NCBI RefSeq assembly: GCF_001404515.1
Contig: NZ_CXWE01000001.1
Location: forward strand, 310,001-374,000
Direction: 5' to 3'
DNA length: 64,000 bases
DNA from: Roseibium album
GTDB taxonomy: Bacteria > Pseudomonadota > Alphaproteobacteria > Rhizobiales > Stappiaceae
The notes below the pieces were generated by a model, which made no database searches, was not told the DNA's origin, and was given only the letters and a program-made list of their open reading frames with translations. The position numbers and the translations under genes were made by a program. Below are positions 43,223 to 53,952 of this stretch, one piece after another (position 1 is the stretch's first letter; each line of letters starts with the position of its first letter).

Positions 43223-43966
43223 ATGATCCGCAAAAGCCTGCAAGACGGCGTTCAGATCCTGCGTCTGGACAGGCCCGAAAAGAAAAACGCCTTGACGGGC
43301 GCCATGTACACCGACCTTGCCGAAGCGTTGGAAACAGGAAACACGGATGGCGAGGTGCGGTGTCATCTCATCTGCGGGCAGCCGGACGTGTTTACAGCGG
43401 GCAACGATATTGGTGACTTCCTTCAGTATGCAGGCAAGGTCGCAATCTCGGAGACGCCGGTTGTGCGCTTCCTGCGCGCGCTCGTGCGCAACGAAAAGCC
43501 GCTGGTCGCGTCTGTTGACGGCATTGCGATTGGGGTCGGCACCACCTTGCTGATGCATTGCGACATGGTATTTGCCAGCCGGCGCGCTTTTATCCGGTCA
43601 CCGTTTGTCGATCTCGGACTGGTGCCGGAAGCCGGATCCAGCCTGCTCGGTCCGCAACTCATGGGTCACGCAAGAGCTTTTGAATTGCTGTGTCTGGGCA
43701 ATCCAATGACGGCGGACAAGGCTGCGCAGATCGGACTGGTCAACGAAATCGTGGAAGAAGACGTCGAGACTGCCGCGCTGTCCTGCGCCAGGCAGATTGC
43801 GGCAAAGCCACCGGAAGCCATGGCCTTGTCGCGAAAACTTTTGCGAGGAGACACGCAGGCCGTTTCCGAACGGGTCGAAGAAGAAATCAGGATCTTTGCG
43901 GAGCGCTTGACGGCACCCGAAACAATCGCCGCGTTCCAGGCCTTCATGTCGAAAAAGAAGGCCTGA
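43223..43966 (+). CDS. Enoyl-CoA hydratase/isomerase family protein
   Basis: 247-residue crotonase-fold protein. FTAGNDIGDFLQYAGK is the first oxyanion-hole region (about 56-71) and ASVDGIAIGVGTTLLMHCD the second (about 95-113). The catalytic-loop Glu is in LVPEAGSSLLGP. It lacks the usual first acidic residue pattern of a true hydratase, so isomerase or other crotonase chemistry is possible. GGAG precedes ATG 43223, 22 bp after the dehydrogenase stop; the two are cotranscribed. Confidence 0.88.
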   Translation: MIRKSLQDGVQILRLDRPEKKNALTGAMYTDLAEALETGNTDGEVRCHLICGQPDVFTAGNDIGDFLQYAGKVAISETPVVRFLRALVRNEKPLVASVDGIAIGVGTTLLMHCDMVFASRRAFIRSPFVDLGLVPEAGSSLLGPQLMGHARAFELLCLGNPMTADKAAQIGLVNEIVEEDVETAALSCARQIAAKPPEAMALSRKLLRGDTQAVSERVEEEIRIFAERLTAPETIAAFQAFMSKKKA

Positions 43967-44144
43967 CCTGACAATGAATGCAGGCGATGAACGTGCTCCG
44001 GTCGGACTGTTGCCAAGTGCTTGCCGGATGCCGACATTGCCGCTCGCGCTACAATCCGGAATGGTGCACGGACACGAAACGCGAGTTGAATGATCAGCAC
44101 AATCAAACCATCGCCGCCATGGCGACACTCTGGAGGAGAAAATC

Positions 44145-45008
44145 ATGTCCTTGAAGGGTAAGACACTCTTCATCACCGGCGCCTCGCGCGGTATCGGCAA
44201 GGCGATTGCGCTACGGGCAGCCAGGGACGGTGCAAACATCGCAATAGCGGCCAAGACGGCCGAACCGCATCCGAAACTCGAAGGCACGATCTATACGGCA
44301 GCCGAAGAGATCGAGGCTGCAGGTGGCAAGGCGCTGCCACTTGTCCTTGACGTACGCGACGATGAAGCTGTCAAGGCGGGAATAGACAGGACGGCGGACC
44401 ATTTCGGAGGCCTGGACATTCTGGTCAACAATGCGAGCGCCATTCAGCTGACGCCCCTGCAGCAGACCGACATGAAACGGTTCGATCTGATGCACCAGGT
44501 GAACACGCGTGGGACAATGGCCTGTTCCAAACACGCGATTGAGCATCTGAAAAACGCCGACAACCCGCATATCCTCATGTTGTCGCCACCACTCGACATG
44601 CAGGAAAAGTGGTTTGCACCCTTTACGCCTTACGCCATCGCCAAATACGGAATGAGCCTCGTTGTTCTTGGCCTTGCCGGGGAATTGAGATCCAAGGGGA
44701 TTGCGGTGAACGCGCTCTGGCCGAGGACGACCATCGCAACGGCAGCGATCAAGAACATTATCGGCGGCGACAAGATGATGCAGCAGAGCCGTACGCCGGA
44801 CATTCTTGCAGATGCGGCCCATGAAATCTTCGTCTCGCCGTCAAGAGATTTTACCGGTCAGTTCGTGATCGACGATACATTCCTGGCAAGCAGGGGTGTC
44901 ACCGATTTTGACAAGTACCGGGTCGACCCCAGTCTTGCACTTGCGCCGGATTTCTTCGTCCCCGAGGGCGTCGACGCGCCGGCCGATCTTGGACCGGCCA
45001 AGGATTGA
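44145..45008 (+). CDS. Short-chain dehydrogenase, HSDL2-like
   Basis: 287 residues. The NAD(P)-binding TGASRGIGKAIALRAARDG (about 11-29), NNAS motif (LVNNASAIQLTP) and the active-site Y-x3-K in YAIAKYGMS are visible; the catalytic Ser is in MLSPPLDM. The C-terminus resembles bacterial homologues of hydroxysteroid-dehydrogenase-like protein 2, minus the SCP2 domain. TGGAGGAGAAAATC precedes the ATG. 178 bp separate it from the hydratase gene, so it may have its own start signals. The substrate, probably an acyl-CoA-linked alcohol, is inferred from neighbours. Confidence 0.88.
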   Translation: MSLKGKTLFITGASRGIGKAIALRAARDGANIAIAAKTAEPHPKLEGTIYTAAEEIEAAGGKALPLVLDVRDDEAVKAGIDRTADHFGGLDILVNNASAIQLTPLQQTDMKRFDLMHQVNTRGTMACSKHAIEHLKNADNPHILMLSPPLDMQEKWFAPFTPYAIAKYGMSLVVLGLAGELRSKGIAVNALWPRTTIATAAIKNIIGGDKMMQQSRTPDILADAAHEIFVSPSRDFTGQFVIDDTFLASRGVTDFDKYRVDPSLALAPDFFVPEGVDAPADLGPAKD

Positions 45009-45195
45009 ATGATGGTCATCACCTGTGAACGGGCTTGCATTCCGCGGCTCGTTCATGCAGCTTTTAGGTGCCGACGAGGGCGGCAGCCGGATCCGCGGAA
45101 AGCGAAAGTACCCTGACACACGACGATGATAGCCGGTTTTTCACCTGCGCCCGAACCCAGCGGATCGCCCGGGCAGTTTGAACAGGAGAAAAGCC

Positions 45196-46713
45196 ATGTC
45201 GGACGGCAATTTCCAGGAACTCGAAAATTACAAGAATGCGGCGCGCCGGTTGCGCAAGTCGCATGCCAAAGGTGATCCGGAAGCGATTGCGCGTGTTGTG
45301 AAACACGTGAGCGTTGAGAAGAAGCTCAGGCATGCTGACTTTCTCCACGTAATCGCGCGAGAAGGAGGCCATGAAAGCTGGCCAAAACTGAAATTTGCGA
45401 TCGAAAGCGGAGCCATGAGCCGGGCACAGCGTGCCGAACGGCTCAAGGTGGCACTATATTTCGGCCAGCATTGGGTAACGGAGAAACTGCTTCAGGGCGA
45501 TCCGGACCTCAAGAATGACAATCTGGGCCTCCAGATTGCACTTTACGATCTTGAAGCCGTCCGCACAGCAATCGAGGCAGATGCTTCGGCGGCGACCCGT
45601 GTTGTTGGCATCCGGTCTCCAATTCTTCACCTGGCCTATTCAAAAGACATTCATCGCAGGCCTGATAAATCAACAGACATGACTGCGATAGCCGATTTGT
45701 TGATCAGCCACGGAGCCGATGTGGACGAAGGTTATTCTCCGGAGCCAGAGGGTGACTACAAACTGTCTGCGCTTTACGGAGCACTCTGCCACGCGGACAA
45801 TTTTGCTCTCGGCAGATGGTTGCTGGAACAAGGTGCCAATCCGAACGACGACGAAAGCCTCTATCACAGCACCGAACTTGGACATACCAAAGCGCTTGAA
45901 TTGCTCCTGAGGCACGGGGCCAAGCCTGATGGTACCAACGCGTTGCCACGCGCACTCGATTTCGACAACGCGGAGATGGTCCGTCTGTTGCTGGAAGCGG
46001 GAGCCGACCCAAATCTGACCGTGCCTGACCACCCGAGCGGGCAACCGATGAACACGATTCCATCGCTCCATCAGGCAGCGCGACGGGGGTGCTCGGTGAA
46101 AATCGTCGAGTTGTTGCTGAAATTCGGCGCCGACCCGGTTGCCCGCTGGGACGGTCACACCCCTTACGCCATGGCGATGATCTACGGAAACAGACCGGTT
46201 GCCGCATTTCTGGACCAGAAGGGATATGCCGAACCGCTTGACCGGAACGAGATGGTTCTCGCCGCGTGCGCTGACAACGGCCCTGCGCCGGGTCCTCTGG
46301 ATGTCACGCATCTGAGCGACGAGGACAAGGGACTTTTGACGCGACTTGCCTTCATTCCCGGTAATCTCGGTCACATGCAACGGCTGGTGTCAGCCGGACT
46401 GGACCCGGATGTGACGGACAGCATGGGCTTGCCACCCTTGCATGTGGCCGGTTGGAACGGGCTCCGCGAAGAAATGGCTTACTTTCTGTCACTCGGCCCG
46501 GACCTAACCCGCAAGAATGACTACGGCGGGGATGCACTCGATACTGTCATTCACGGTTCGGAATTTGCCCCCAAAAGACCGGAAGCGGATCACTTGGCGT
46601 GCGCTCGACTGCTCCTGGAAGCAGGCAGTGTTCTTTATCCGAACTTCATTGCAGGGTGTGGCAACGAGGATATGGTGCAGTTTCTCGAAGACTGGCGGGA
46701 CGCTAGCCGCTAG
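45196..46713 (+). CDS. Ankyrin-repeat protein
   Basis: 505 residues. The N-terminal ~60 residues form a helical module (NAARRLRKSHAKGDPEAIAR, ADFLHVIAREGGHESWPKL) often seen before ankyrin repeats. Repeats fill ~75-500: ADLLISHGADVDEG, GRWLLEQGANPNDDE, ALELLLRHGAKPDG, VRLLLEAGADPNLT, VELLLKFGADPVARW and later ones. There is no signal peptide. AGGAG lies eight bases ahead of ATG 45196. It probably binds partner proteins; the partner is unknown. Confidence 0.88.
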   Translation: MSDGNFQELENYKNAARRLRKSHAKGDPEAIARVVKHVSVEKKLRHADFLHVIAREGGHESWPKLKFAIESGAMSRAQRAERLKVALYFGQHWVTEKLLQGDPDLKNDNLGLQIALYDLEAVRTAIEADASAATRVVGIRSPILHLAYSKDIHRRPDKSTDMTAIADLLISHGADVDEGYSPEPEGDYKLSALYGALCHADNFALGRWLLEQGANPNDDESLYHSTELGHTKALELLLRHGAKPDGTNALPRALDFDNAEMVRLLLEAGADPNLTVPDHPSGQPMNTIPSLHQAARRGCSVKIVELLLKFGADPVARWDGHTPYAMAMIYGNRPVAAFLDQKGYAEPLDRNEMVLAACADNGPAPGPLDVTHLSDEDKGLLTRLAFIPGNLGHMQRLVSAGLDPDVTDSMGLPPLHVAGWNGLREEMAYFLSLGPDLTRKNDYGGDALDTVIHGSEFAPKRPEADHLACARLLLEAGSVLYPNFIAGCGNEDMVQFLEDWRDASR

Positions 46714-46719
46714 TAGTGT

Positions 46720-46753
46720 TTGGGGGTGGACGGCTTGGTCCGCCCCCAATTTC
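46720..46753 (+). terminator. Probable terminator after the ankyrin gene
   Basis: TTGGGGGTGGAC / GTCCGCCCCCAA, a 12-bp stem with one G-U pair and a GGCTTG loop, followed by a short TTT. The T-run is weak. Confidence 0.55.
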
Positions 46754-46838
46754 CGGTGGAAGGACCGGTTGTTTTGGTTGGTCGTTCAGTCTGGTATTGA
46801 AACATTATCGTTAGGCTCGGTTATCAAGGAGGGGCTTC

Positions 46839-47645
46839 ATGGAAGGCGCAATGGATCAGGTGAGTGCTTACGCTCCGCTTCTCATCAACGCGGCAAAAGC
46901 CGTCGTTGTCCTGATCATAGGTTGGATAGTCGCAGGTATGCTGTCCGGACTGGTGCGGCGACGGATTGTCAGTCACCCTCAGATCGACGACACGATTGGC
47001 GGTTTTGCCGCGTCGATCGTTCGCTGGCTGGTCCTGCTGATCACGTTGATAGCTGTCCTGCAGTTGTTCGGTATCGAGGCGACCAGCCTGGTCGCGGTGC
47101 TCGGCGCCGGTACGCTGGCGATCGGCTTGGCGTTACAGGGAACCTTGAGTGACGTCGCGGCCGGGGTGATGCTGATCATCTTCCGGCCCTACAGAATCGG
47201 CCAGTTTGTCGACGTTGGCGGAACCTCCGGCACTGTGAAGGATCTCAACATCTTCGTGACCGAACTCGTGACACCGGACAATGTCCAGATCATCATGCCG
47301 AACGGCCAGGCATGGGGGTCGGTCGTGACCAACTATTCGGCACATGACACGAGGCGGCTGGACCTCACCTTTGGCATCGACTACGGCGACGACGTCGACA
47401 AGGCGATCCAGATCATTCTGGATGTCGCCAATGCGGACGAGCGCGTACACAAGGATCCGGAGGCGTGGGTGCGTGTGACCAATCTCGGTGACAGCTCGGT
47501 CGATCTGGGCGTGCGTTTGTGGTGTGCCGCCGAAAACTACTGGGAATTGAAGTTCCACATGCTCAAGGCGGTCAAGGAAGCGTTCGACGCCGGGGGCATC
47601 TCTATCCCCTATCCGCATTCGGTCGAAATTCAAAAGGCGGGATAA
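46839..47645 (+). CDS. Small-conductance mechanosensitive channel (MscS family)
   Basis: 268 residues. Three membrane segments (about 10-32, 55-75, 80-105) are followed by the pore/beta domain. The pore helix AVLGAGTLAIGLALQGTLSD (about 87-106) with Ala/Gly packing and FRPYRIGQFVDVGGTSGTV after it are family hallmarks. AAGGAGGGG precedes the ATG. It relieves hypo-osmotic shock. Convergent with the antiporter gene, sharing the terminator region. Confidence 0.93.
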   Translation: MEGAMDQVSAYAPLLINAAKAVVVLIIGWIVAGMLSGLVRRRIVSHPQIDDTIGGFAASIVRWLVLLITLIAVLQLFGIEATSLVAVLGAGTLAIGLALQGTLSDVAAGVMLIIFRPYRIGQFVDVGGTSGTVKDLNIFVTELVTPDNVQIIMPNGQAWGSVVTNYSAHDTRRLDLTFGIDYGDDVDKAIQIILDVANADERVHKDPEAWVRVTNLGDSSVDLGVRLWCAAENYWELKFHMLKAVKEAFDAGGISIPYPHSVEIQKAG

Positions 47646-47668
47646 AACGCCGGAACCGTATCGGCTTT

Positions 47669-47703
47669 GGAGATCGCATCACCCGGATGCGGTCTCCTTT
47701 TTT
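47669..47703 (+). terminator. Rho-independent terminator of the MscS gene
   Basis: GGAGATCGCATC / GATGCGGTCTCC (12 bp, one G-U pair), loop ACCCG, then six T. The stop codon of the convergent antiporter gene (47679-47681) lies inside this hairpin. Confidence 0.88.
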
Positions 47704-50489
47704 GTAACATTGCCTGTCTTTTCGTCAGCGTCCGTATCACTGTCCTGATGCGTGTCAGGCAGTTCCTTGTCTTCGGCGATCTTGATGGTTTCGGTCACCT
47801 TGATCTCTTCGGTGATCTCTATTTCCACCGTCGAGGTGTCAGTTTCTGGACCCTCCGGCAGTTCACTTGTCGATTGATCCAGATCGCCGTCCATGTTCCC
47901 TGCTTCGTCATTTTCAGACGTCTGGTCTTCAGGTGGGTCGTCTAGTGTGAATTGGGGAACGACAGGGTCTTCGATTTCGTGTTCGGCCTTGTCCGTGTTC
48001 ATCAGCTGCCGATTGGTGGCCAGCGCCACAACGTGTTCGCGCAAGTCCGGGTGCTGCTCCATCAGGGACTTGAAATCATGAGCGCCGAGACTCAGCAACT
48101 GGCAATAGCCAAGCGCGACAACGTCGGCACTGCGCCGCCCACCGGTCATGAGTGCGATTTCCCCGAAGACATCGCCTCGCCCGAGACGAACGCTGTGCGT
48201 GGGTGCCTGAACTTCCACTGCTCCCGAGGCGATGAAATAGGCTGCATCACCCCGGTCGCCCCGACGGATCAGCTTCTCGCGCGGGGTTGCGAATTGGGGC
48301 CGCATCATGCGCCGGATAGCCTTCTGCTGCTTGCGGGGCAGATCCTTGAACAGAGGGTGCGCGCTCACCAGGTCACCGGTCTTCAGACCCAGATCAAGCT
48401 TTGGCCTCGTGTGGCTCGTTCTTCTCGTCCTTTCAACATCTCGCAACAGGTCCCGATGCAATTCGGTGCCGATCAGCATCTGGCCCTTGGCTTCGTCATA
48501 GGCCGTTTCTTCCAGCCGCACACCGGCCTTCAACAGGAACTGGCCTTCGAGCGAGTCGGCATAATCCGGATATTGCAGTCGCAGCGCATCAATCGCCTGG
48601 ATCGTTTCATCCTGCCGCAGGCTGAGAGTATCGAGAAGAATGTCGGCGACGCGGTCTCCCATCAAGGGACGGATGCGGCTGTCGTTGAAATCAACCAGTT
48701 CATCGGCAAGTATCCGGTAAATCAGCAGAAACTCGAAACGGTCGGCGAGTTGATTGGCAAGGGGCCGGGTGATCCGCAATCGCCTTTGAAGCGTCTGTGC
48801 CAGTCTGAAGCCGAATCCGAACTTCAAGGGTTGCCGCGTTGCCTTGTTATAGCCGGAGCGGCCGTCGCTGCGGGTCAGGTCGCCTGTCCGTCCGGTCAGG
48901 GTCAGGAACCGTGAGACAGCGCGACCGGAGATCGTCTTTTCGTGAAAATGTTCCAGAACGAGTTGTTGTTCACGATCTGCAAGGGCGATGAGACCCATGC
49001 GCACACGGTCCCAGTCCTTGAGTTCTTCCAGTTTGTTCGTTTCCGAAGCGGCCGCGGCAGCCCGGTTCTCGTAGCCCTTGAGAACGTTCGTCGTCACGCG
49101 TTCGTTGATATGATAGCTTTTCGCAGCCGTCTCGAGTTCGGAACGCACATCCAAGAGGGCCAGTGACAGAAACTGCGTCCTGAGAGCCTCGTCCCTTGCG
49201 TTCAGCTGGTCCAGGCCGAGAAGGCGGATCAGCGGCTTAAGGCTGGTTCCGTAGACGAGCAGGGTGAACAGGACAAAGCCGGTTGCAAGCTTCGTCACGA
49301 ACCCGGACACCTCTTCGGAGAGTATGGCGTGTTCGGAAACACTGAGCGCGAGGATCAGCGTCACTGCACCGCGCATTCCACCCCAAAGGATGACGGTCTT
49401 GTACTTGTTGCTGACCGACTGTCCCGCACCGAACAGGCTCATCACAGGCAGCAACCCGAATATCACGACTGCCCGTGCTGCCAGCGATGCGACAATCACC
49501 ACGATGAGCAGGAGGATGTCGATCGGAGCAAACCCCGCCACCAGTTTCGGGATCAGGATCGCGGACAGCAGGAAGATCAGTGAGGCAGCCCAGAAGGACA
49601 GCTGTTCCCAGACAGCATGAAGAAACTGCCAGCTGGCGGGCTGAATACGCGCAAGCCCATATAGGTTGAATATGGTTCCTGCACAGACAACGGCCACGAC
49701 AGCTGAAACGTCGACAAACTGGTCGCTCAGCACGTAGGTGCCGTAGGGAAGCGCAAGGCTCAGCGTAACCTGGGCAAGCGGCAGGTCGCGCATCAGGGAC
49801 AACAGGCTGACGGCAATGCGCGCCAGAACCGCACCGACGACCAAACCACCGACGAAAGAACGGCCGAAGGCCACGACAGCTTCGCCCGGTGTGAGCGATT
49901 GCTGTTGCGTCAGAATTCCCAGCAGGATCACGAAAATCACGATGGCGGCGGCATCGTTCAAGAGGCTTTCGCCTTCCACGATCCGACCCAGCCTTGCAGG
50001 GGCACCGATATCCCGGAAGATCGCGACAACGGCAACCGGATCGGTCGTCGCGACAATCGCCCCCAGCAGGAGACAGACGATCAAGGTAATTTCAGGCGAC
50101 AGAAAGTACGACGTGAGCGGAAAGAGCGCAAAACCGATAAATCCGGTTGCAACGAACACCGCCACGACAGCCATGACCAGGATCGGAACGATATCCTCCA
50201 GGATACGCCTGATATCGAGTGTCAGAGTTGTCTGAAACAGCAGGAGCGGCAGGAACATGTAGAGGATCATCTCCGAGTCCAGGGGAGGATCCGCGAAGAT
50301 TTGGGCAAAATCGTCGAAGCGGTTGGTGTGGCTTGTGTAAAAAAGATAGGTCGCCGAAATTCCGATCAGCGTTCCCACGATGGCGAGCAGAACACTTGGG
50401 GCAAGCCCCAGCCGCCGGGCGAGCGGTTGCAATAGTGAGATCGTTATCAATAAAAGCGCGAAGGCGCCTGTAATTAAAGGTGTTTCCAT
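47679..50489 (-). CDS. CPA1-type Na+/H+ antiporter with cyclic-nucleotide-binding domain
   Basis: 936 residues. About 12 membrane segments (1-415) include ATTDPVAVVAIF (147-158) and GESLLNDAAAIV (173-184), the ion-binding motifs of CPA1 exchangers. A long helical cytoplasmic region (430-690) is followed by a cyclic-nucleotide-binding domain (about 705-830) with GDVFGEIALMTGGRRSADV, whose Glu and Arg contact the ribose-phosphate in real cNMP domains. Residues 840-936 are an acidic low-complexity tail with a Glu-Ile/Thr repeat (EIEITEEIKVTETIKIAED). It probably exports Na+ for H+ under nucleotide control. Confidence 0.92.
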   Translation of the reverse strand: METPLITGAFALLLITISLLQPLARRLGLAPSVLLAIVGTLIGISATYLFYTSHTNRFDDFAQIFADPPLDSEMILYMFLPLLLFQTTLTLDIRRILEDIVPILVMAVVAVFVATGFIGFALFPLTSYFLSPEITLIVCLLLGAIVATTDPVAVVAIFRDIGAPARLGRIVEGESLLNDAAAIVIFVILLGILTQQQSLTPGEAVVAFGRSFVGGLVVGAVLARIAVSLLSLMRDLPLAQVTLSLALPYGTYVLSDQFVDVSAVVAVVCAGTIFNLYGLARIQPASWQFLHAVWEQLSFWAASLIFLLSAILIPKLVAGFAPIDILLLIVVIVASLAARAVVIFGLLPVMSLFGAGQSVSNKYKTVILWGGMRGAVTLILALSVSEHAILSEEVSGFVTKLATGFVLFTLLVYGTSLKPLIRLLGLDQLNARDEALRTQFLSLALLDVRSELETAAKSYHINERVTTNVLKGYENRAAAAASETNKLEELKDWDRVRMGLIALADREQQLVLEHFHEKTISGRAVSRFLTLTGRTGDLTRSDGRSGYNKATRQPLKFGFGFRLAQTLQRRLRITRPLANQLADRFEFLLIYRILADELVDFNDSRIRPLMGDRVADILLDTLSLRQDETIQAIDALRLQYPDYADSLEGQFLLKAGVRLEETAYDEAKGQMLIGTELHRDLLRDVERTRRTSHTRPKLDLGLKTGDLVSAHPLFKDLPRKQQKAIRRMMRPQFATPREKLIRRGDRGDAAYFIASGAVEVQAPTHSVRLGRGDVFGEIALMTGGRRSADVVALGYCQLLSLGAHDFKSLMEQHPDLREHVVALATNRQLMNTDKAEHEIEDPVVPQFTLDDPPEDQTSENDEAGNMDGDLDQSTSELPEGPETDTSTVEIEITEEIKVTETIKIAEDKELPDTHQDSDTDADEKTGNVTKKETASG

Positions 50490-50554
50490 AAACGCACTGT
50501 GCCTTGCGAATGAGGCGATATCAAATTCGCCGCGTTTTTAGTTGGGTTGTACGT

Positions 50555-51475
50555 TCAATTCCCGCGCCCTGCCTTCCGTTCTGAAAGCCAGATCCCGCCA
50601 AGCACCATCGTGAGCGCGACACCGTGGTGCCATTTGAAAGGCTCATTCAAGATGGTTACGGCAAGGGCCGCCGCGAAGATCGGAACGAGGTTGACGAAAA
50701 CACCGGCCCTTGCCGGGCCGATCAGGTCGACACCGCGCATGAAAAAAATCTGGGAGAGGCACGACGGAAAGACCGCGATATAGAGAACCACGAGCCATCC
50801 GTCGAACGAAGGCAATTGAGCTGTTCCGGTCGAAACTTCGAAAATGAGCCCCGGTATCGAGGCAAGGACGGAGATGCCGGAAAGCACCGCAAAGAAGGTC
50901 AGTCCCGAGATTTTCGGTCTGTCCCTGAGCGCAAGCGCATACCCGGAATACAGAACGCAGGACAGCAGCATATAGCCGTCACCCGGGTTGACGGCCAGCG
51001 AAAGAAGGACATCGAGGCTGCCCTGGGCTGCGATTATGGTCACTCCCACAAGCGTCAGCAGAATTCCCAGCACCTGCAAAACGCGGACCTTTGTTCCGAA
51101 TGCGATCACAGAGCCAATCAGAACAATGATCGGCACCGACCCCTGGATGATGCCCAGGTTGACTGCAGTGGTCTGGGTGGCGGCAATATAGAAAAGCGAA
51201 TTGAAGCCGACGAAGCCGAAGGCGGCCATCAGGATCATGCGTGAAAAATAGGGACGCATGAGAGGCCAGTCGGATCGTATTCTGGACCAGAACAAGGGGA
51301 CGAAAATAGCCGCGACGATCAGCCAGCGCAGAAACACGACCATCATGGGGGACACTTCACCGACAGCGAGGCGGCCCGCGATGGTGTTGCCTCCCCAGAA
51401 CAGGGTTGTCAGCGTCAGCATGACAAAGGCATTGCCATAGGTGAGGTCACCAAATCGTCTTGCAATCGCGAACAT
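50555..51475 (-). CDS. DMT-family (EamA) transporter
   Basis: 306 residues with ten hydrophobic segments forming two EamA repeats. FWGGNTIAGRLAVGEVSPMM and VFLRWLIVAAI mark the first repeat (about 25-55); GPARAGVFVNLVPIFAAALA marks the second (about 245-264). The family exports metabolites or drugs; the substrate is not predictable. It is divergent from malate synthase G across 227 bp. Confidence 0.9.
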   Translation of the reverse strand: MFAIARRFGDLTYGNAFVMLTLTTLFWGGNTIAGRLAVGEVSPMMVVFLRWLIVAAIFVPLFWSRIRSDWPLMRPYFSRMILMAAFGFVGFNSLFYIAATQTTAVNLGIIQGSVPIIVLIGSVIAFGTKVRVLQVLGILLTLVGVTIIAAQGSLDVLLSLAVNPGDGYMLLSCVLYSGYALALRDRPKISGLTFFAVLSGISVLASIPGLIFEVSTGTAQLPSFDGWLVVLYIAVFPSCLSQIFFMRGVDLIGPARAGVFVNLVPIFAAALAVTILNEPFKWHHGVALTMVLGGIWLSERKAGRGN

Positions 51476-51702
51476 GAAGAGCCTTGTGAGGAAATCCTGG
51501 CAGAGTTGTCACCGGTACCGGATTGCGGAGAGGACTAAAAGCCCATTCTTTGCCTGGAAGACAATATGATGGAGATAATAATCTGTATTATTTCCAAAAT
51601 GGAAAAAGTCATGAGTGCTGTCGTGCAATTGACGATGACCCGCTTTGCCCCCAAAACACACATTCATACAACATGACACGAGCCCATCGCGTGGAGACAA
51701 TT

Positions 51703-53862
51703 ATGACCGCCCGTACAGACGCCCATGGATTGCAAGTTGCCAACGAACTCTTCGAGTTCGTGAATGAACAGGCCCTGCCCGGAACGGGTGTAGATCAAGA
51801 TCATTTCTGGAAGAGCCTTTCGGCACTGGTTCATGATCTGGCTCCAGAAAACCGGGACCTTCTGGCAAAGCGCGATGCAATTCAGGAAAAGGTCGATGCC
51901 TGGCATAAGGCGAATCCGGGCACACCGGATATGGCGACATATAAGACGTTTCTGAGCGAAATCGGTTATCTTGTTCCACAGGGCCAGGGCTTTGCGGTTG
52001 GCACTGACAAGGTGGACCCGGAAATCGGAACTGTCGCCGGCCCACAGCTGGTCGTGCCTGTCATGAACGCGCGCTACGCACTGAACGCAGCGAACGCCCG
52101 CTGGGGATCACTGTACGACGCGCTGTATGGCACCGACGCCATGGGATCGAAACCGCAAGCCGGTGGATTTGACATGGCACGTGCTGCAGACGTGATTGCC
52201 TACGCCCGCAACGTCCTCGATGAAGCGGTTCCTCTTGCTGCGGGAAGCTGGTCGGATGCGACCGGTTTCAGCATTCAGAACGAAGTCCTGAAAATTGCGA
52301 CAGAAAATGGTGAGACCACCCTGGAAGATGCGTCGCAGTTTGCCGGTTACTCGGGCGAGACGGCAGCACCATACAAGATCCTGTTGGTGAAAAACGGCCT
52401 GCATCTGGAAATCAACATCGATGCGCAGCATCCGATCGGAAAGACCGACAAGGCACATGTGTCCGATGTGGTTCTGGAATCGGCCATGTCCACGATCATG
52501 GATTGCGAAGACTCGGTCGCAGCTGTCGACGCGGAAGACAAGGTCGTCATCTACACCAACTGGCTCGGGTTGATGAAGGGTGATCTGGAAGAATCCTTCC
52601 GCAAGGGAGACAAAGAGGTGACGCGCCGGCTTAATGCCGACCGGCACTACACGGCGCCCGACGGCAGCGCGCTGACACTTCACGGCCGCTCGCTTCTACT
52701 GGTCCGCAATGTCGGACATCTCATGACCATTGACGCTGTTCTGGACAAGGACGGCAACGAAGTGCCGGAAGGTATGCTCGACGGCATGATCACTTCGCTG
52801 ATCGCGCTGCATGACATCGGCCCGAACGGTGGAAATCTCAACAGCCGTGCAGGTTCCGTCTATATCGTCAAACCCAAGATGCACGGGCCTGAAGAAGTCG
52901 CGTTCGCTTCCCGGCTTTTCGATCGGGTAGAGGATGCGCTGGGCATGGAGCGCAATACGCTCAAGATGGGCATCATGGACGAAGAGCGTCGCACGACACT
53001 CAACCTGGGGGAATGTATCCGCCAGGCAAAGGACCGTGTGTTCTTCATCAATACCGGCTTCCTCGACCGCACCGGTGACGAAATGCATACATCCATGGAA
53101 GCAGGTCCGATGATCCGCAAGGGTGACATGAAGACCTCGACCTGGATTAGCGCTTATGAAAACAACAATGTAGACGTCGGTCTTGCCTGCGGCTTGCCGG
53201 GTCATGCCCAGATCGGAAAAGGAATGTGGGCAATGCCGGACCTGATGCAGGCCATGCTGGAACAGAAGATCGGTCACCCGATGTCGGGCGCAAACACTGC
53301 CTGGGTTCCGTCCCCGACGGCGGCAACATTGCATGCACTTCACTACTACAAGGTTTCCGTTTCGGCGCGGCAGGCAGAGCTGAAATCTCGTGAATCCGCG
53401 AAGCTGGAAGATATTCTTTCCATTCCTGTGGCTGAACGCCCGAACTGGACACCGCAGGATATCCAGGCGGAACTCGACAACAACGCCCAGGGTATCCTGG
53501 GTTATGTCGTGCGCTGGGTTGAGCAGGGGATCGGCTGTTCCAAGGTGCCGGACATCAACAATGTCGGGCTGATGGAAGACCGGGCAACCTTGCGGATCTC
53601 GTCGCAGCACATCGCCAACTGGCTGCATCACGGCGTGGTCTCAAGGGACCAGGTCATGGAAACCATGAAACGGATGGCAGCTGTCGTAGATGGCCAGAAT
53701 GCCGGTGATCCGGCTTACCGTCCGATGTCTGAAAACTATGACGAGTCCATTGCCTTTCAGGCCGCCTGCGAACTGGTGATCGATGGAACACGCCAGCCGA
53801 ACGGTTACACGGAACCGGTTCTCCATCGTCGCCGGAGCGAGTTCAAGGCGAAGATTGCCTGA
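51703..53862 (+). CDS. glcB: Malate synthase G
   Basis: 719 residues, the normal length of the monomeric G form. It condenses glyoxylate and acetyl-CoA to malate in the glyoxylate cycle or glycolate use. Seen: [20 protein letters not shown] and [19 protein letters not shown] in the barrel, [20 protein letters not shown], and [13 protein letters not shown]; the acetyl-CoA-region Cys/Asp segment is [21 protein letters not shown]. The ATG at 51703 follows GTGGAGACAATT and gives the family N-terminus. Monocistronic. Confidence 0.95.
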   Translation: MTARTDAHGLQVANELFEFVNEQALPGTGVDQDHFWKSLSALVHDLAPENRDLLAKRDAIQEKVDAWHKANPGTPDMATYKTFLSEIGYLVPQGQGFAVGTDKVDPEIGTVAGPQLVVPVMNARYALNAANARWGSLYDALYGTDAMGSKPQAGGFDMARAADVIAYARNVLDEAVPLAAGSWSDATGFSIQNEVLKIATENGETTLEDASQFAGYSGETAAPYKILLVKNGLHLEINIDAQHPIGKTDKAHVSDVVLESAMSTIMDCEDSVAAVDAEDKVVIYTNWLGLMKGDLEESFRKGDKEVTRRLNADRHYTAPDGSALTLHGRSLLLVRNVGHLMTIDAVLDKDGNEVPEGMLDGMITSLIALHDIGPNGGNLNSRAGSVYIVKPKMHGPEEVAFASRLFDRVEDALGMERNTLKMGIMDEERRTTLNLGECIRQAKDRVFFINTGFLDRTGDEMHTSMEAGPMIRKGDMKTSTWISAYENNNVDVGLACGLPGHAQIGKGMWAMPDLMQAMLEQKIGHPMSGANTAWVPSPTAATLHALHYYKVSVSARQAELKSRESAKLEDILSIPVAERPNWTPQDIQAELDNNAQGILGYVVRWVEQGIGCSKVPDINNVGLMEDRATLRISSQHIANWLHHGVVSRDQVMETMKRMAAVVDGQNAGDPAYRPMSENYDESIAFQAACELVIDGTRQPNGYTEPVLHRRRSEFKAKIA

Positions 53863-53952
53863 CGACAAACACGGCTTCCGGGCCGGTTGGCTGAGGGGGA
53901 GACGAGGTGGCCGGCAGGGCCGCCTCGCAAGTCAGTTCGACACGGGATAATC

